This document shows, piece by piece, positions 24,165-36,700 of a stretch of DNA of 64,000 nt (the stretch's first letter is position 1; each line of letters starts with the position of its first letter). Made by a program: the position numbers and the translations under genes. A model generated the notes under the pieces. The model did not search any database, had not been told where the DNA came from, and was given only the letters and a program-made list of their open reading frames with translations. The DNA comes from Malurus cyaneus samueli (lineage: Eukaryota > Chordata > Aves > Passeriformes > Maluridae). The stretch is taken from assembly GCA_009741485.1 (NCBI GenBank), contig CM019237.1, forward strand, positions 51,820,252-51,884,251, given 5' to 3'.

Positions 24165-24525
24165 GGGGAACAGCTGAGAGAATTAGGATTGTTCACCTGG
24201 AGGAGATAAGGCCTTGGGGTGACCTCACTGTGGCCTTGCAGTGCCTGAAGGGAGCCCACAGGAAAGATGGAGAGAGACTCTTGACAAGGGCCTGGAGTGA
24301 CAGCACAAGGGGGAATGGCTTCACACTGACGAAGAGGAGGTTTAGATTGGGTATTAGGAAGAAATTCTTCCCCATGAGGGTGCTGAGGCCCTGGCACAGG
24401 TTTCCCAGAGAAGGTGTGGCCGCCCCATCCCTGGCAGTGTCCCAGGTCAGGCTGGAGGGGGGGGGTGGAAATGGATGATCTTACAGTTCCCTTCCAAACC
24501 AAACCACTCCATGTTTGTGTGATCA
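24165..24525 (+). mobile_element. CR1 LINE, 5'-truncated, with internal deletion
   Basis: The most complete plus-strand copy. It runs from the 'cagctgagagaattaggatt' module through 'cacctggaggagataaggcc', 'aaagatggagagagactctt', 'gaagaaattcttccccatga' and 'gccccatccctggcagtg' to 'gatcttacagttcccttcc' and a decayed octamer. Between 'caggctgga' and 'tggaaatggatgatc' a G9 run (24457-24465) replaces the block seen in other copies (gagcaacctgg...gtccctgcc), a deletion of some 50-60 bp. No open reading frame of the transposase type remains. Confidence 0.94.
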
Positions 24526-26595
24526 AACACCAGGTCCTGAGATAAAGTACTGCTCTCCCGGCAGGAAAACAAAACACTCCCCGCCGAAGGAGAGCAGAAC
24601 CAACTCTGAAGACACCATGCACACACATTTGCAAATGCTGCTGGCATCACTCTTCTGTTTACATTAATTCCTTCAACTGAAGACCCTACACAGAAAACTA
24701 ATGGAAATTAGACCTTTGCCTTGATGTTTTTTCCAACAGCCTCTGCATTAGCCTTTGATTAGAACACCAATCTCGTTAAAAAGTTCCTACAGTATCCAAG
24801 CTGAGCAATGCTCAGTGCTTTTATTTCTGGGCTTGCTAGTAGAAATTCAGGAAGCTCAGAAGGAAATTCAGGAGGGAGTCCAGATTGTTCTTCTGCACTT
24901 TGGTCTACTCTAGCTGGAGCATTTAAGCATTTCTCAGTAGTGGAGGTCTCATTTCCCAGCTAAGCAACAAGCATAAAGACATTGGGTTTGATGGGATCCA
25001 GGGTTCAGCTGCTTCTGAGCTGGGAGTGCAGCCTGGAGACACAGCAGCTGGCACTGCTGTAGGGCTGCACTTGCAAAACACAGACAGCCAAAAGCCTCTG
25101 ATTCTGCAAACATCACTTTTACACTGATAATGCATTTTTTAAAAAGCACACGAACATTTTTAGGGGCTGGGAGTACTTCAGGCATTTTTGATGAAGCAGG
25201 ATTTTTTATTATTTAACAAACAGATGCAATAAGCTTGTAGCAAGTACAAGAAAATTGTTGCCGTCATTTTGCCATTTACCTGACTCCATTTTTCTGGCTT
25301 GCCAGGCACATCTTGGTTTAAAATAAAAATGTTTAAAGATCAGCCTCTGTTTCCACTTTACACAAATCCAGTATGTGCAGCACAGTAGTATTCGTGTGGC
25401 ATTCAATACTCTGAGTAAAAAATTTTAGTCCAATAGGCTCAAAAGCAGTTTTTCAGTTGCATTATTGCTTCCAAAGAGACAATCATCACCTCATTTGTTC
25501 CACAAATACTAATGCAATTTGGGGATGTCTTTGATCTAGTCCAGACCAAGATAAAAGGTATCCTTTAAATTACATTCATTAGGGTTTTAACCCACTTTTA
25601 AAGAAAAGGCAGGTTTTGCCCAACCTCATTTTAAGCATTTTACACATCTCAATAAGGAGGAAAACATCCTCAGCTACCTCCTTCAGAAGATATCCTCACC
25701 AGACTAGGGAGACCAGAGACAAACATGTCCTTGAACATTCTGGGCATTTAAGCACCCTGCACAGACAAAGGGAAAACCCCACAGAGAATGAAATCATTCC
25801 TTTCATGTTACAAGAAGCATCTGAAATTACTTGCCACATTTACCATCCCAGTGACTAGAGAGGGGACAGAGAAAGCTCTAAGAATTTTAAGTTAGAAAAG
25901 GTTATTCTCACTGCATTGGTTACAAGACAAAGACAAACATCCATCTAAGAACAACTTGGTTCTTAAATTTTTGACAAGCAAATTTAGGATTAAGACAGTC
26001 CTGGCTTTTTAATACAAGTAATTACGTATTTGACCAAAGCCAGCTCTTCTCCTGCTTCCAGTGAATGGTCTTCACACTTTTCAGGAGTTAAACATTAAAA
26101 CCATGGGCAGTCAAGATTATCCACCAGCATCTCTACCTACCCTTGCAATGTGCATGTGCTGCTTTCCAAAAATAAGTTGGAAATAGTCCTTTGTTTTGAA
26201 GTCTGCATGGATGTGACAGAAACCAAACAAGCTGCAGGAACATTGGGAGTTTAGATTACTGAACAGATGAAGAACAGCCTCTGGCTCTTCCATTGTGCAT
26301 TGAAAACTTCAATATTAAGCATTTAGCACTAACTGGTTATAGGTACTCTGTCTCCAGAGACACAGCAAGGCAGAAGCCAGAATCTTTGCTGCTTGCCCCA
26401 GTCCTGCATCCTGACTGCAGGTCCAGCACTTGGAGTTAAGATAAACCTTCACTTGCAGTTAACAAAGGACCCTCAAGGACAGAGCTGCAAAAAAAACCCT
26501 GAACCAGGTGTAAATCAAGCAGTATTTCATCCTCATGGACCATTTTATTCCATACATAGCATGCCCTACCTATGCACTAATCTGACCAAAACCCG
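24526..26595. other. Unique non-coding DNA
   Basis: No gene or interspersed repeat recognised. Short open frames at 24903-25185 on minus lie in a slightly G+C-richer patch and have no known motif. Confidence 0.5.
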
Positions 26596-26614
26596 TTTTT
26601 TTTTTTTTTTTTTT
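26596..26614. repeat. T19 homopolymer
   Basis: An uninterrupted T run with no adjacent retroelement. Confidence 0.95.
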
Positions 26615-26983
26615 GAGGTGTGAGGAATAATTACTGACACTTCATGCAACACAGTGAGGTCTCATACATTTTGTACCTCATCTGTGTCAAGAGCTATAAA
26701 ACCTATAAGCATCCACATGCAACTATTGAAAATTTAGGCACACTATTTGCATAGATTCATACTCTACCAAAAAACGTTTACACTATTCATGTGTAAAACC
26801 TAATCGAATGCAATTTATTGGAGCAGTAGGCATAAAGTGCAGGACATGTCTTATTGCCTACAACAAAAGACTTCTGCCTTCTCCAACCATGAAAAGGTCA
26901 AGCACCTCTCACATTTGAAATAACTGCTCAATAATCTCCCTTTAAAGCATATAACTCTATCAGACTTCAAGTCTTTTTAAAAG

Positions 26984-27027
<44 letters not shown>
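26984..27027 (+). repeat. A44 homopolymer
   Basis: The longest homopolymer in the window, flanked by an aaaag-like edge and gaaaacaacaaac. A run this long is unstable in replication and hard to size by sequencing, so its true length is uncertain. Confidence 0.95.
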
Positions 27028-27029
<2 letters not shown>

Positions 27030-27539
27030 AAACAACAAACCTCAGAAGGTTCCCCAAGTCCCCTCTGGATTACTCTAGGTACAGCAATGCAAGCCAGTTA
27101 CAGCAATGTTGCATTTGGAAGCTTTCCAAAACCACGTGTGACTGCGAATGCCAGGTTATCTTTTCATAATATCTCTGAGTAAACAGCATTGCAATGTTAG
27201 TCACACAGTGAATTATAGTCTGAGGCACGCAGAAGAAAACGTGCCCATGCAAAACCTCAACTGCATAAAAATCAAGCAGTGGTTTAACCTGCTCCCAAGG
27301 CTCAAGCATTCCAACAGCTTCTGTTATCCTTCTATCGATCTCACCATTTTCTGCAGAGCCATACATTCAGCTGACAGACTGGCAACTTGCTGATTCAAGC
27401 ACGGGTTCTCCCCTTGTTCTTGCTTCAGCATGATTTGGTCAGCGTGTAACTTCATTTGTAGCTTGTGAAACTGCAATAACTAAACAAACACACATACATG
27501 GGGACTTGTCAAACAAAGCAGGCTGTAAAATTATCAGAG

Positions 27540-27900
27540 TGGAAATCAAGTGCCAGCATTTATTATATGATAAGCCACACTGCAGCTGGCAAATTTCAGA
27601 TGTAAGAGAGAAGTGGCTCCAAAGTTCTCTGTATCAGCAGTGGCTGTGGGAGGCAAAAGTCTCATTTTAAAAGTAAGCCTGGAAAGCATTTAAGGAGCAA
27701 CATGTGTGCACACATTCATTTGGATCTCCCTTAACACAGCAGAGCATTTTATCAGAAATACTTTCTTTCGGCTGTTTAATTCTCTTGATACAACTCCTGA
27801 TTAAACAGTAGTAGTACTACTATATTTCCATTAAAATGCATGAAACTTTTACATACTTAGCATTTATTTCATTTTTACTTCTTTATCCAGCGCGTTTTCC
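27540..27900. promoter_or_regulatory. AT-rich, conserved-looking non-coding block
   Basis: Complex, repeat-free sequence with a cagctg E-box (near 27584), ATTA/TTAA cores and a 14-bp palindrome tagtagtactacta at 27809-27822. Function is inferred from texture only. Confidence 0.2.
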
Positions 27901-28680
27901 CACCAACACAAGATTTGAGCAGCTTAGTGATCTGTACTGGTAGTAAAGCAACAGACTGAGTATTAATTATATCAGGTTACAATATTTTTGTCTTTCATTT
28001 TTTCAATAGCAATGGCCAGCCTTAAAGATTTTTCCCAGATTAAGGATAATGCCAAAGGAAATTAAAGCAAAGAAGGCAGGTAACCATAAATTAAGCCTCA
28101 TATCAGCCAAGGAATTTGCTCCACAGGTACAAAAGCCACCCAGGGATAGGATGCAGAGGTAGACTGAAAACATGTGCCAGGGAAGGGAGGAACAGTCCAA
28201 AGCAAATCCTTGGGAGGTAAATGGCAACCTAAGAAGAATGCATTTTTCAATTCCAGTCAGCAATACCACTGGAGAAGTTGCCTGGGATGTTTGCCTGCTA
28301 CAAATATTTGAGCTGGTAATTATTAATTTTGAGGCTTTTTTTCCAACTCTAAGTGTGTGGATACATAGTTAACTGGAAAATTACCTTTTATAGGACGAAC
28401 CAAACCCATAATATTCAGTCCATGTACCATTCAATGCACAAAAAACTTTAATCCAGAATTTTTTTATGTAGGTATTCAAGTAAATAATTATTTTATTAAC
28501 ATGCTGTTAGTTTAAAAATGAGCTTAATTTGTTATTCAGACTGTGCAAGGGTGATGAATGAAGTCAATAGCAGGCTTAAGAAGAAAGTATTAAGGGAAGC
28601 TAGTAGGCCAGGCTTTACCTTTCCCTCTCAACTGGTTAAAGATATTATACCTCAGAAACCTTAGGGTCAGAGTAGATTTC
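27901..28680. other. Unique non-coding DNA
   Basis: AT-rich, with no gene or repeat recognised. It ends where the CR1 tail begins. Confidence 0.5.
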
Positions 28681-28807
28681 TCACAGAATCACAGAAGTGT
28701 TTAGGTTGGAAAAGACCTCCAAGACCAACCAAGGCCAGCCAACAACCTAACACTGCCAAGGTCACCCCTAAACATTGCCCCATTAACTCATTTTCAAGTA
28801 ACTCCTC
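28681..28807 (-). mobile_element. CR1 LINE 3' end fragment (second subfamily)
   Basis: The reverse-complement tail begins tcacagaatcacagaagtg and continues with ttaggttggaaaagacctcc, 'aagaccaac', 'aacactgccaaggtcaccc' and 'ctaaacattgccc'. The 'ggttggaaaagacctcc' form differs from the 'gaaagggacc' form at 3150, so this copy belongs to another CR1 subfamily, shared with the copy at 43589. About 125 bp survive. Confidence 0.9.
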
Positions 28808-29823
28808 TGCCTGGTTATATCAGTCTGTTTTGTCCCTGTGCTAATTTGCATAATTGGATGATGATCCAAGAAATAACAAACAATCTGGAAAACAGCAACT
28901 CTGGGCTTTGTCTGCATACAAGAACACTTAACCTCAAAAAGCAGAGCATCACCTGACCAAACCAGGTGGGAAATACCCTTTAGATGTTGAATTCTTCAGA
29001 TTTAACAGGGTTAGGTCATTAGGTTTGGACAGCCCAGTCTGCCACTGTGAGCACTAGAAACTTGGGGTTTGCTTCAATTGAAAGGAAAAGCACTGCCTGG
29101 AAAGCAGCAGAACTAGAGCCATAGCTGGAGCTGCAGCAACAATTCAAGGAACACCAGTCCAGCAGCTCCAGAAACAAATTCAGGATCAATTTAAGTCCAG
29201 TTTCTCTTTGCTGCACTTTTGGAGGTGTATATAAAGCTGGGCCCTATGCTCAACTGTCTTACTGTCCCACAACATTGTTTTTCTCCTCTCTGCACACCAG
29301 AAAACAGACAGAATGGTGAGGAGAGGTGCCAAGAATATATTCATCCTCAAGAAGATGACTGTGGATGAATGTATGATGCTATAACTTCACTGCTTTCAAA
29401 GAGCCACAGGCACATTTGGTAAATAGAGGACAATCAGCTCTGAAATTGCTCTTTGAGCCATGCAAGCCCCACAGGAGATGTTTAGAACCCTCTTCTGTCC
29501 TCCCAACTCTCATTCCTGCTTCTAATATAAGACAGAATGGCAGAGATTTGTGCCTTCAAGAGGGACAGAAATGATCAGTCATTGTATAAGTAGAAAGCAC
29601 ACTAAAAATACCAAGGAACTGTTGGTCCCAGTAGGACCCAGGCTTGTATTAAAACAGTAAATGAAGCTTCAAGTAAATTAAAATATAGCATGCATCAAAT
29701 CAGCATTTGCTTAGGACATTGTTGTAGGAGCTGGGGTGAGAAAAGCTTTGACTGCTGTTTGGGAAGGGCAGCTTTTCCACAGGAACAGAAAAGCTTGTCT
29801 GTTTTTTGAGTGTTGCTTTCTAG

Positions 29824-29880
29824 GGCTTGAAATATTTTTGTTTGTTGTTCTACTGTTTTGGGGGTTGTCTTACCACCAAG
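29824..29880 (+). other. Candidate 57-bp exon
   Basis: The acceptor is a long T/G/C tract ending gttgctttctag, and the donor is CCAAG|gtaagttg, close to consensus. The segment is exactly 19 codons and open in its first frame (GLKYFCLLFYCFGGCLTTK), a hydrophobic cysteine-rich stretch. No family is recognised. Confidence 0.15.
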
Positions 29881-31204
29881 GTAAGTTGAAATAAGAACTA
29901 AAAATGTTGATATCAAAAATTACAAAAATATTGAGACTTCCTTTTTTCTACAGTCTTGAGTAAGAAAAAAAACCAAACAAACAAACGAAACAGGCATAAA
30001 AGAAATACTTCAAATAGGGTGTGTCTGAGAAAAGTGGCCTTGGAGGGGGGGTTACAGCAACAACCAACCCATCCCAAAGCCTGATCCTGCTGGATGAAGC
30101 CATTCCTGGCTCTGTATCCCAGCAGGGACACATGATCACTGCAGAGCATGCAACAGGCTGTACCTTAAATTAATGATTTGAGCAAGAGGACCACACACCT
30201 TTACCTCTCCTGGAGGAGCTGGCTGTCATAACTGTGGTGCTCACACACCACCTTCATTCTTGCATTTAAAAACACAGGCAAAGTGGAAGGTGTGATTATT
30301 CTTCAATGTCATAGCTAATAAATATTGCAGAGCTCAAAATGAAGGCGTGAAAAGAAGCAGCTACAGAACAATTTTCTCTCCATTAAGAATAAAGCATTGG
30401 TGCTTGTCACAGATTTTAATTTGCTGAGCCTTTCACACTCATGCATCCTGGTCAAAATTTAAGATATTTTCTGTCTGAAAAGAGTCATTTACTGAACTTT
30501 ATGAGCAGGAGAATGCTGTTACTGACTGATTTTAGAAGCTAATAAACAGTATTCTAAGTAATAGTCTGCTAGATTTATTGGGGGTGGGAATGCCTGTGGT
30601 GTGCAGTCTGGGGAAAAAATGTGAAAGTTATGGGGACAGAGTTGCTTATAGTTCTACTTAAAAGAAGTAAAAAGCCCCCCACAGTGGATCTTCTGCTACA
30701 TGCAAGATGCACGGTGCCATCAAGGCTCTTCAGTCTCCCAGTACTGTAATGGTCTTGGCCATGCCATAACCTGTTCCACATTATCTTCAATTGCTTTGCG
30801 TGATGTAAACTCATCATGCAATGGGGAAGTTACATCAAGTAGACAAAGTACTTAAAAATTCATAGTTAAAAGCAGCAATGTTATTAAAACAACAAAATGA
30901 AGAGGAACACCTGGGCTCTGTCTCCATATAGTACAGACTGAGCTCCAGCCTACAAATCAGATTTAATCCCCCTCACCAGAATTGCTCTCAGACTTAACAC
31001 AGTCATTATGAAAATTAATACTTCTCTATATGAAAATACACGCTCATTTAGCAAAGTGAAAATATACATACAACTAAATTGCTTTCAAACCTGAAGCAAT
31101 AAATTAATGATTAGCTATCGCAATTTAACATGGAAACCTATACATTAAATATGACAGAAATCAGCCCAATTCCACAATTCATTTAAGGAATATTCTACAC
31201 TAAA

Positions 31205-31226
31205 AAAAAAATATATATATTTTTTT
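31205..31226. repeat. 22-bp perfect AT palindrome
   Basis: Seven A, then TATATATA, then seven T. It is self-complementary over 22 bp inside a slightly longer A10...T7 tract and could form a cruciform or act as a flexible breakage-prone site. Confidence 0.8.
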
Positions 31227-31708
31227 CTACGAAAGATTTTTGATTGCAGAGTCTACCTGAGCTCTATAGCTGTCACTACTAGAAGGGTAACTGACAGGCC
31301 CAAAACAATCTGAAAACCTTAAGAAGGATGTGATCCTGAGAAGAGACTGATGCTGGATCTCTCACTGGTTTTATCCCTGATTCTGGCAGCCAAGAAAGGG
31401 AATGATATGGGAGCTACCATGACAACCAGAGAAGGCATAAGGTCCTCCAACACTAGAAGATTCTCTTCAGTGATTACTTGATCTACTATAAACCCATTTT
31501 CTACTCAGAGTGCTAAAGAACAGCTTTAATATACTGGTGAATCAGACCAAGAAGCTATTTAGCTGCAGCAAGTACCAGAAGCACATATAAATTATCTTTT
31601 CCCAGGGAAACATGCTCAATTTTCCCCCACACAGAGGGATGTTTTCAATATTCTCCTGGTGGTTATTACACAAAAAGCTCCTGAGCACTATCAGCATTTC
31701 AGACAAGC

Positions 31709-31736
31709 ACAAAGGACATAAAACAAAGGACATAAA
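31709..31736 (+). repeat. Perfect 14-bp tandem duplication
   Basis: The unit acaaaggacataaa occurs twice head to tail with no mismatch. Recent slippage is the likely origin. Confidence 0.9.
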
Positions 31737-32396
31737 ACTCAGGCAACTCTAACTAAGTGTACACACCAATAAAGTCTGTGGATAAAGCTCCAAAGCTAGC
31801 CAAGATCACATTGCTAAGACTCAAATCAGTCCCAGTACAGCAGGGGAACTGGGTGAGGGATGGCAGAGCTGCTGACCCTTTCCTGAGCTGAGGAGAGATC
31901 ACACAGCAGTTTCACATCTGCTTGGCCTATGTTGATAACATCACTGGTTGCTATGGAAGCAGAACAACTTCACAGCCCATGGTATGCAGGGAGCATCAAG
32001 CAGTTTATGGGTTTATGGACTGGAGCAAGAACACCCATGGAGGTCTTTTCTACACCAGAGAAGAAGAAAGAAAAACAAAAAGGGGTGGGTAGAGGGATAA
32101 AGAAAACTCAAACACGTCTGACCCTTCACTGCAATTCTTAGAGAGCTTCAACTGACATCAGGAGTACTCAGTCCTAGGCCAAGAGATGGCACAGAGCCTT
32201 AACTGCATAACTGCCTCCTGGGCAAGTCCCTGCTTTACAGGAAAAGGGCACAGCAAGTGAAAACACAGAGGGGGGTTACGCTACCCTTCCTTTCTTCTCA
32301 CCCACCATCACGGCTAATTCTCTCCTCTAAGGGGTCCAGTCAACCCCCACCTTGTAGGAAAAGGTGGCTGCAAACCCCTCTTTGTCCTTGTCACAG

Positions 32397-32612
32397 GTGC
32401 AGTGGAAGGACGTGCTGCTGCTGTGCAGTCCTCATGTGCTGCAGCAGCGAGGGCAGCCACGCTCCAGAGGCGCTCACAGCCCCTGCAAAAGGAATTTCTT
32501 TCCTGAAGGTTTGCATCCCCAACAAGACCTCAATAAGAGGAAAAACAGCCTGACTTTCAACACCCAGAGAGAATCTACAGAGTCAGCAGTTAAACAAAAA
32601 ACATCTCTGCAG
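32397..32612 (+). other. Candidate coding-type exon, 216 bp
   Basis: The acceptor is strong (cctctttgtccttgtcacag) and the donor is CTGCAG|gtatat, moderate. The segment is exactly 72 codons and open from its first base, starting VQWKDVLLLCSPHVLQQRG and ending near AVKQKTSLQ. The first third keeps several CpGs (gacgtg, cagcgag, cacgct, ggcgct), unusual for this window. No domain is recognised. It is flanked by unique DNA. Confidence 0.22.
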
Positions 32613-33608
32613 GTATATGGGATGATTGTGTTCTGAAAGTCTGCAAAAGCCAATAAACGTGGCACCCTGGGATGCTGTTTGCCAAAGAACTTCTCTCCAG
32701 GGGAGAGGGGGAGTGACTCACAAGCTCTGAAGGAAGGGCCAGGAACAGAGAGAGGCCTCAGAGAGAGCAGGCACCAGGAGTTAAACAGCTTATTGCTCAC
32801 ATATTCCTCATCTAGAGCACAGATCTTAATAGCCAGCTCTCTGTTTTATTGGCTGACACTGTGTTAGTTATGCTACAGGACTTGGAAGACCTATCCTATT
32901 TGCTTTACAGTTACTTTCTCTTCTTTACATTAGGTCTGTTTCACAAAAATCTCTGTATTTGGGGTTCCTCATGTCCAGGACTAGTAAGGAAATAGTAAAG
33001 ATATGGAATTAAAATTACCACTTGTGAAGGATATGTCAGCCTAGTGCGAGATGGAACAGACATAGAGCAAGTTTCCCTCAGAATTGGTCAAATAAATAAA
33101 GTATATATTTTAAAAGCAAACAACGAACTATTTCTCATAGACACACAAGCATCTTTTTTCTTCCCAGCTCTAGGAGGTCCACAAACACAGGTATAGTTCT
33201 GCTTACACTTCTGCTTATAGTGTTTTTGACCCTTTGCCACCACAGAGAAGATAAGAAAACTTATTCCACATGAAACACAGCTCCCTACAGGCACACATAC
33301 ACTGCCCAGCAGTTGAAAGAGAGCCTTGAGGCACTCCAGGAGGTCTGGTCCTTCTCACTGCTACAGGCAAAATATCCTACTTGAATCCTGAGAGGAAAAA
33401 CCGCACCACAGACTTCACTGGCACTGCCAGAGCATCCCCTGACACAGCTCCCAGTGTCCAAGCTGGGCCATTCATCCCAAACTCAAATTGCCTTCTGCCC
33501 AGTTCCATGGAGCGCAGCCTCACCCCAGGGCAACCAGACAAGGCACACCTGAATTTAGAGGCCACACAATGGAAGATTATCTTAAAAACCATGATAAGGA
33601 ATTTTAAG
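32613..33608. other. Unique non-coding DNA
   Basis: No gene or repeat recognised. 33377-33620 has short overlapping open frames on both strands in a G+C-richer patch. Confidence 0.5.
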
Positions 33609-33793
33609 CAAGCTACCTAAACATTAAAAAAGAAAAAAAGTAAAAAAAAAAAAAACAAAAAACAAAAAAAAAAAAAAAAAACAACACTTAAACCCTAAAA
33701 GTCACCTAAAAAGCTACCAAGCGCAGTAGAGGAGTTTTACAAAAATTAAAAAAAAAAAATAAATAAAAAAAAAAAATAAAAAAAAAAAAAGCC
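33609..33793 (+). repeat. A-rich low-complexity tract, interrupted
   Basis: Two blocks of near-pure A (33625-33684 and 33747-33791), broken by single C, G or T, lie either side of about 60 bp of ordinary sequence. The second block has an aaataaataaa rhythm. There is no CR1 or retrocopy next to it. Confidence 0.88.
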
Positions 33794-36700
33794 CAAAAGA
33801 TAGTACAGACCTGAGGCAAGAGCTGTTCAGCACGAGGAGCTGGCACTTTCTGTTCTGCCTTACATCACTATTTGCATTTCAGAGCAGGCATTGTTTCCTA
33901 CACACAGTATCTAAAGAGGGAGATTACACAGGTGGCCCCCGGTAATTTATTAACTACATACAAGCAGCACATGCACAGAGCCATTCTGCTCAGGGCCCAG
34001 GCAACCAGCACAAAAAGCAGGAAAAGCCTGGAGAAGAATTCACCTACCCAAAGATATGCCTTGGGAAACTTTACTGGGAGATATTATCTCTTTTGCCTGC
34101 AGCAAAAGTGGTACAAACTGTAGCAGGATGATGAACTGGGCTTAGACTGAAAAGCTCTAGAAGTGGAATGACAGAAAAGTGGAATAGGAGAAGGGAGGGT
34201 AATAAAATCAGGTTCTGCAAAACCTACAGAAAACCTACTGGTGCCTAGTCAGATGATTACTTTCAGCTTGCAAAGATTTGAATATTTTATGGGTTTGGAA
34301 TAGCTATGAAATTTCTTCTCTCATGTAGGAATAGAGATACAGAACTCTCTAATAAGCATGAACAAATCGGGGGCTTTCAGTTATTCACCAAGAAGCAGTT
34401 GCAAAGCAAGCACCCCCTTTTTTTACCCCTCCAGATCTTTAGACTGAGAATGCTTAATGACCTACAGGATATGTTGCAAGCTCTCCCCATTTTTAGGAAA
34501 TCACCTCATACATAAGCTGAGATTAATTAATGGTTTACTGTGGTCTGGAGAGTCACCATCAACTGGATTTACATCTTCCACTAATGCACTTAAAGCACTT
34601 GGAGACTAGCTTAGTACATAAATCTTGACAACAGAGACACTCGAGGCGCATGGAAAGTACTGCCAATATTGTCAAGTCAAAGGCCAAGGAAGGTAGAGAA
34701 TGGAAAACTCATTTAAAAACAATGATAGAAAAGATCTGTCTGCTTTTGTTGCTTTCTTAAAGAAAAAAGCATTGAGCAGTGAATGAGTCCATCAAGTGAG
34801 ACTGGAAAAGGCAGACTACTTCAAATTTGTTGTACATTAACCTCCATAGCCCACTTTACAGGTGACAATTAAGACAGAAGAACATGAAAGCAGAATAAAC
34901 ACCATTAAACACAGAAGGGTTTAGATCCTCATATCTCAGAGCCCATCTCCTGCTATCAGAGAAGACCTTTCCTGAAGATGTTAATTCCTTCAGTGCCACC
35001 TGTAGCATCTCTGCCTTTTTCCACTGAAGCAGCTGGTAAAGGCTGATCACAGAGGTCCAAGGTCAGCAGATTATTGCTCTGGCCACTTGTGGAAAACCTT
35101 CTCCATCACAGCAGAGAGATGCTGGTCACAAAAGTGTTGTGTTTATTACCTGGAAAAAGCTCCCTCACTTAAGTTAACAGGAATCAAACTGCTGCCTCCT
35201 ACACCAGTGCTACCTAAGAGAGTCACTATTTTAAGTCCTTCTAGCTTGACACTTGGACAAACCTAAGTGGATCAAAATAAGAAGCTCTAGTGGAGGGTAA
35301 TGAGGAGAAAAAAAATGCAATTACTGACTTGAAATAACAAACCCACTGGAGTGCAAAATAGCCTCCCACAGGAAGTCAAAAGCTCTATGTCGATAAGAGG
35401 TAGGAATAAACCACTTTTCCATATACATTGTCTCTGAAGGAATAATTGGACAAAATTAAGGGAAAAACAAGACCATAATCCTCCTGAACAATACTGGTAA
35501 AGGGATACATCGAATTACATTGTCTTCTGGATAGCAGAGCTGCAAGTCACTGATACAGAGAGTGGGTTTAAGTATTTAGAACAAGAAAGAACCCCAAGTC
35601 TTACCCAGACTTCTTGTGCCCTGTCTGGGAGCACAGTAGTGTAAGCACAAAACATGAAGTCTTCTCAGAGATTCCTATTGGTAGTATTTGGGGTAACATG
35701 TTGCTATAAACATATCCTTCATTTATCTCAAATAGGGCAGATAAAAACCCAGTGCTTCCAATTCAGGAGATTATCTTCCACATATTGACCATGCAAGCAA
35801 CTTTTTAAAAATCAGCAGGGATTTTCCCCTAGCTCTAAACAACACTGGATTTCAACACCTCTCCAAACCAGAATTCTTTCTATAACCTTATAAATCAAAA
35901 ATACATTCAAAATAATTCCTGTAACAGACTTTGAGAAAAATTTGGACAAGTTGAGAAAGAATTAATCTATCCATCACTGGTTTTTAAAACTCAGTGACTC
36001 AGAAACAACTTGTGCCTCAGGAAGGCCCAAAGCAGAAAGAAGGAAGGTATTCAAGGGAAAGGCTGGCATGCTCTCTCACTCCAGCCTTTGCTGAGCATCT
36101 GCTTCTTGGCAACACCAGGAGAGCGTTCCGACATTTCATTTCATCTGAATCATTAAGCATTTCTCCATCTCTGGAGAAATTTACGGTCCATGTACTCCCT
36201 CTGCCCATCTCTCCATGGCCAGAAATCCTTACAAAAGCACCATGCAACACAGAGAGTTTGTGTTTCAGCAAACAGGTATTTTCCAGCCAGATGTTCTGCT
36301 GATTGTGTGCTGACTTGCTCTGGCACAGAAAGCAAAAAGTTGCAGCTTCTCTTACTTCATTCACCCCTGTACTAATGGTGGCAGGTGCCTCATCACAAAT
36401 ACAAGGAGGCAAACTAGAATTGAACAATAATCAGCAGGCAATCAAGACAAGAAACAGCTGCATTTTTAGATTTTGTGACTAGCAGGGACAAAGTGAAAGC
36501 AAAGGGGAAAAAGTTGCTAGCTGCTGCCAAAACTGAGTCTTCAGCCACATGCCTGGATGGTGAAACACAGGAATAGGACTCTTTTACTTTTTCTTCTCTT
36601 TGCCATTGCTTAGAGGTAGTGGAAGCATAGCAGGTGGGAGATTCAAGGAAAACGTGTGGTTTGTTTGTTTTTTTTTTTTTTTTCCTTAATATTTACACAT

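Larger units (their letters stand above)
28808..32396. other. Unique non-coding DNA
   Basis: No gene recognised. It contains an AAAC-rich stretch (about 29963-29990), a 22-bp AT palindrome (31205-31226), a perfect 14-bp tandem duplication (31709-31736), and the small splice-framed segment 29824-29880. Confidence 0.5.

Noticed and set aside
25280..25311. Short segment with donor CAG|gtaaat on minus
   Set aside because: The acceptor lacks a proper pyrimidine tract next to the AG and the segment is very short.
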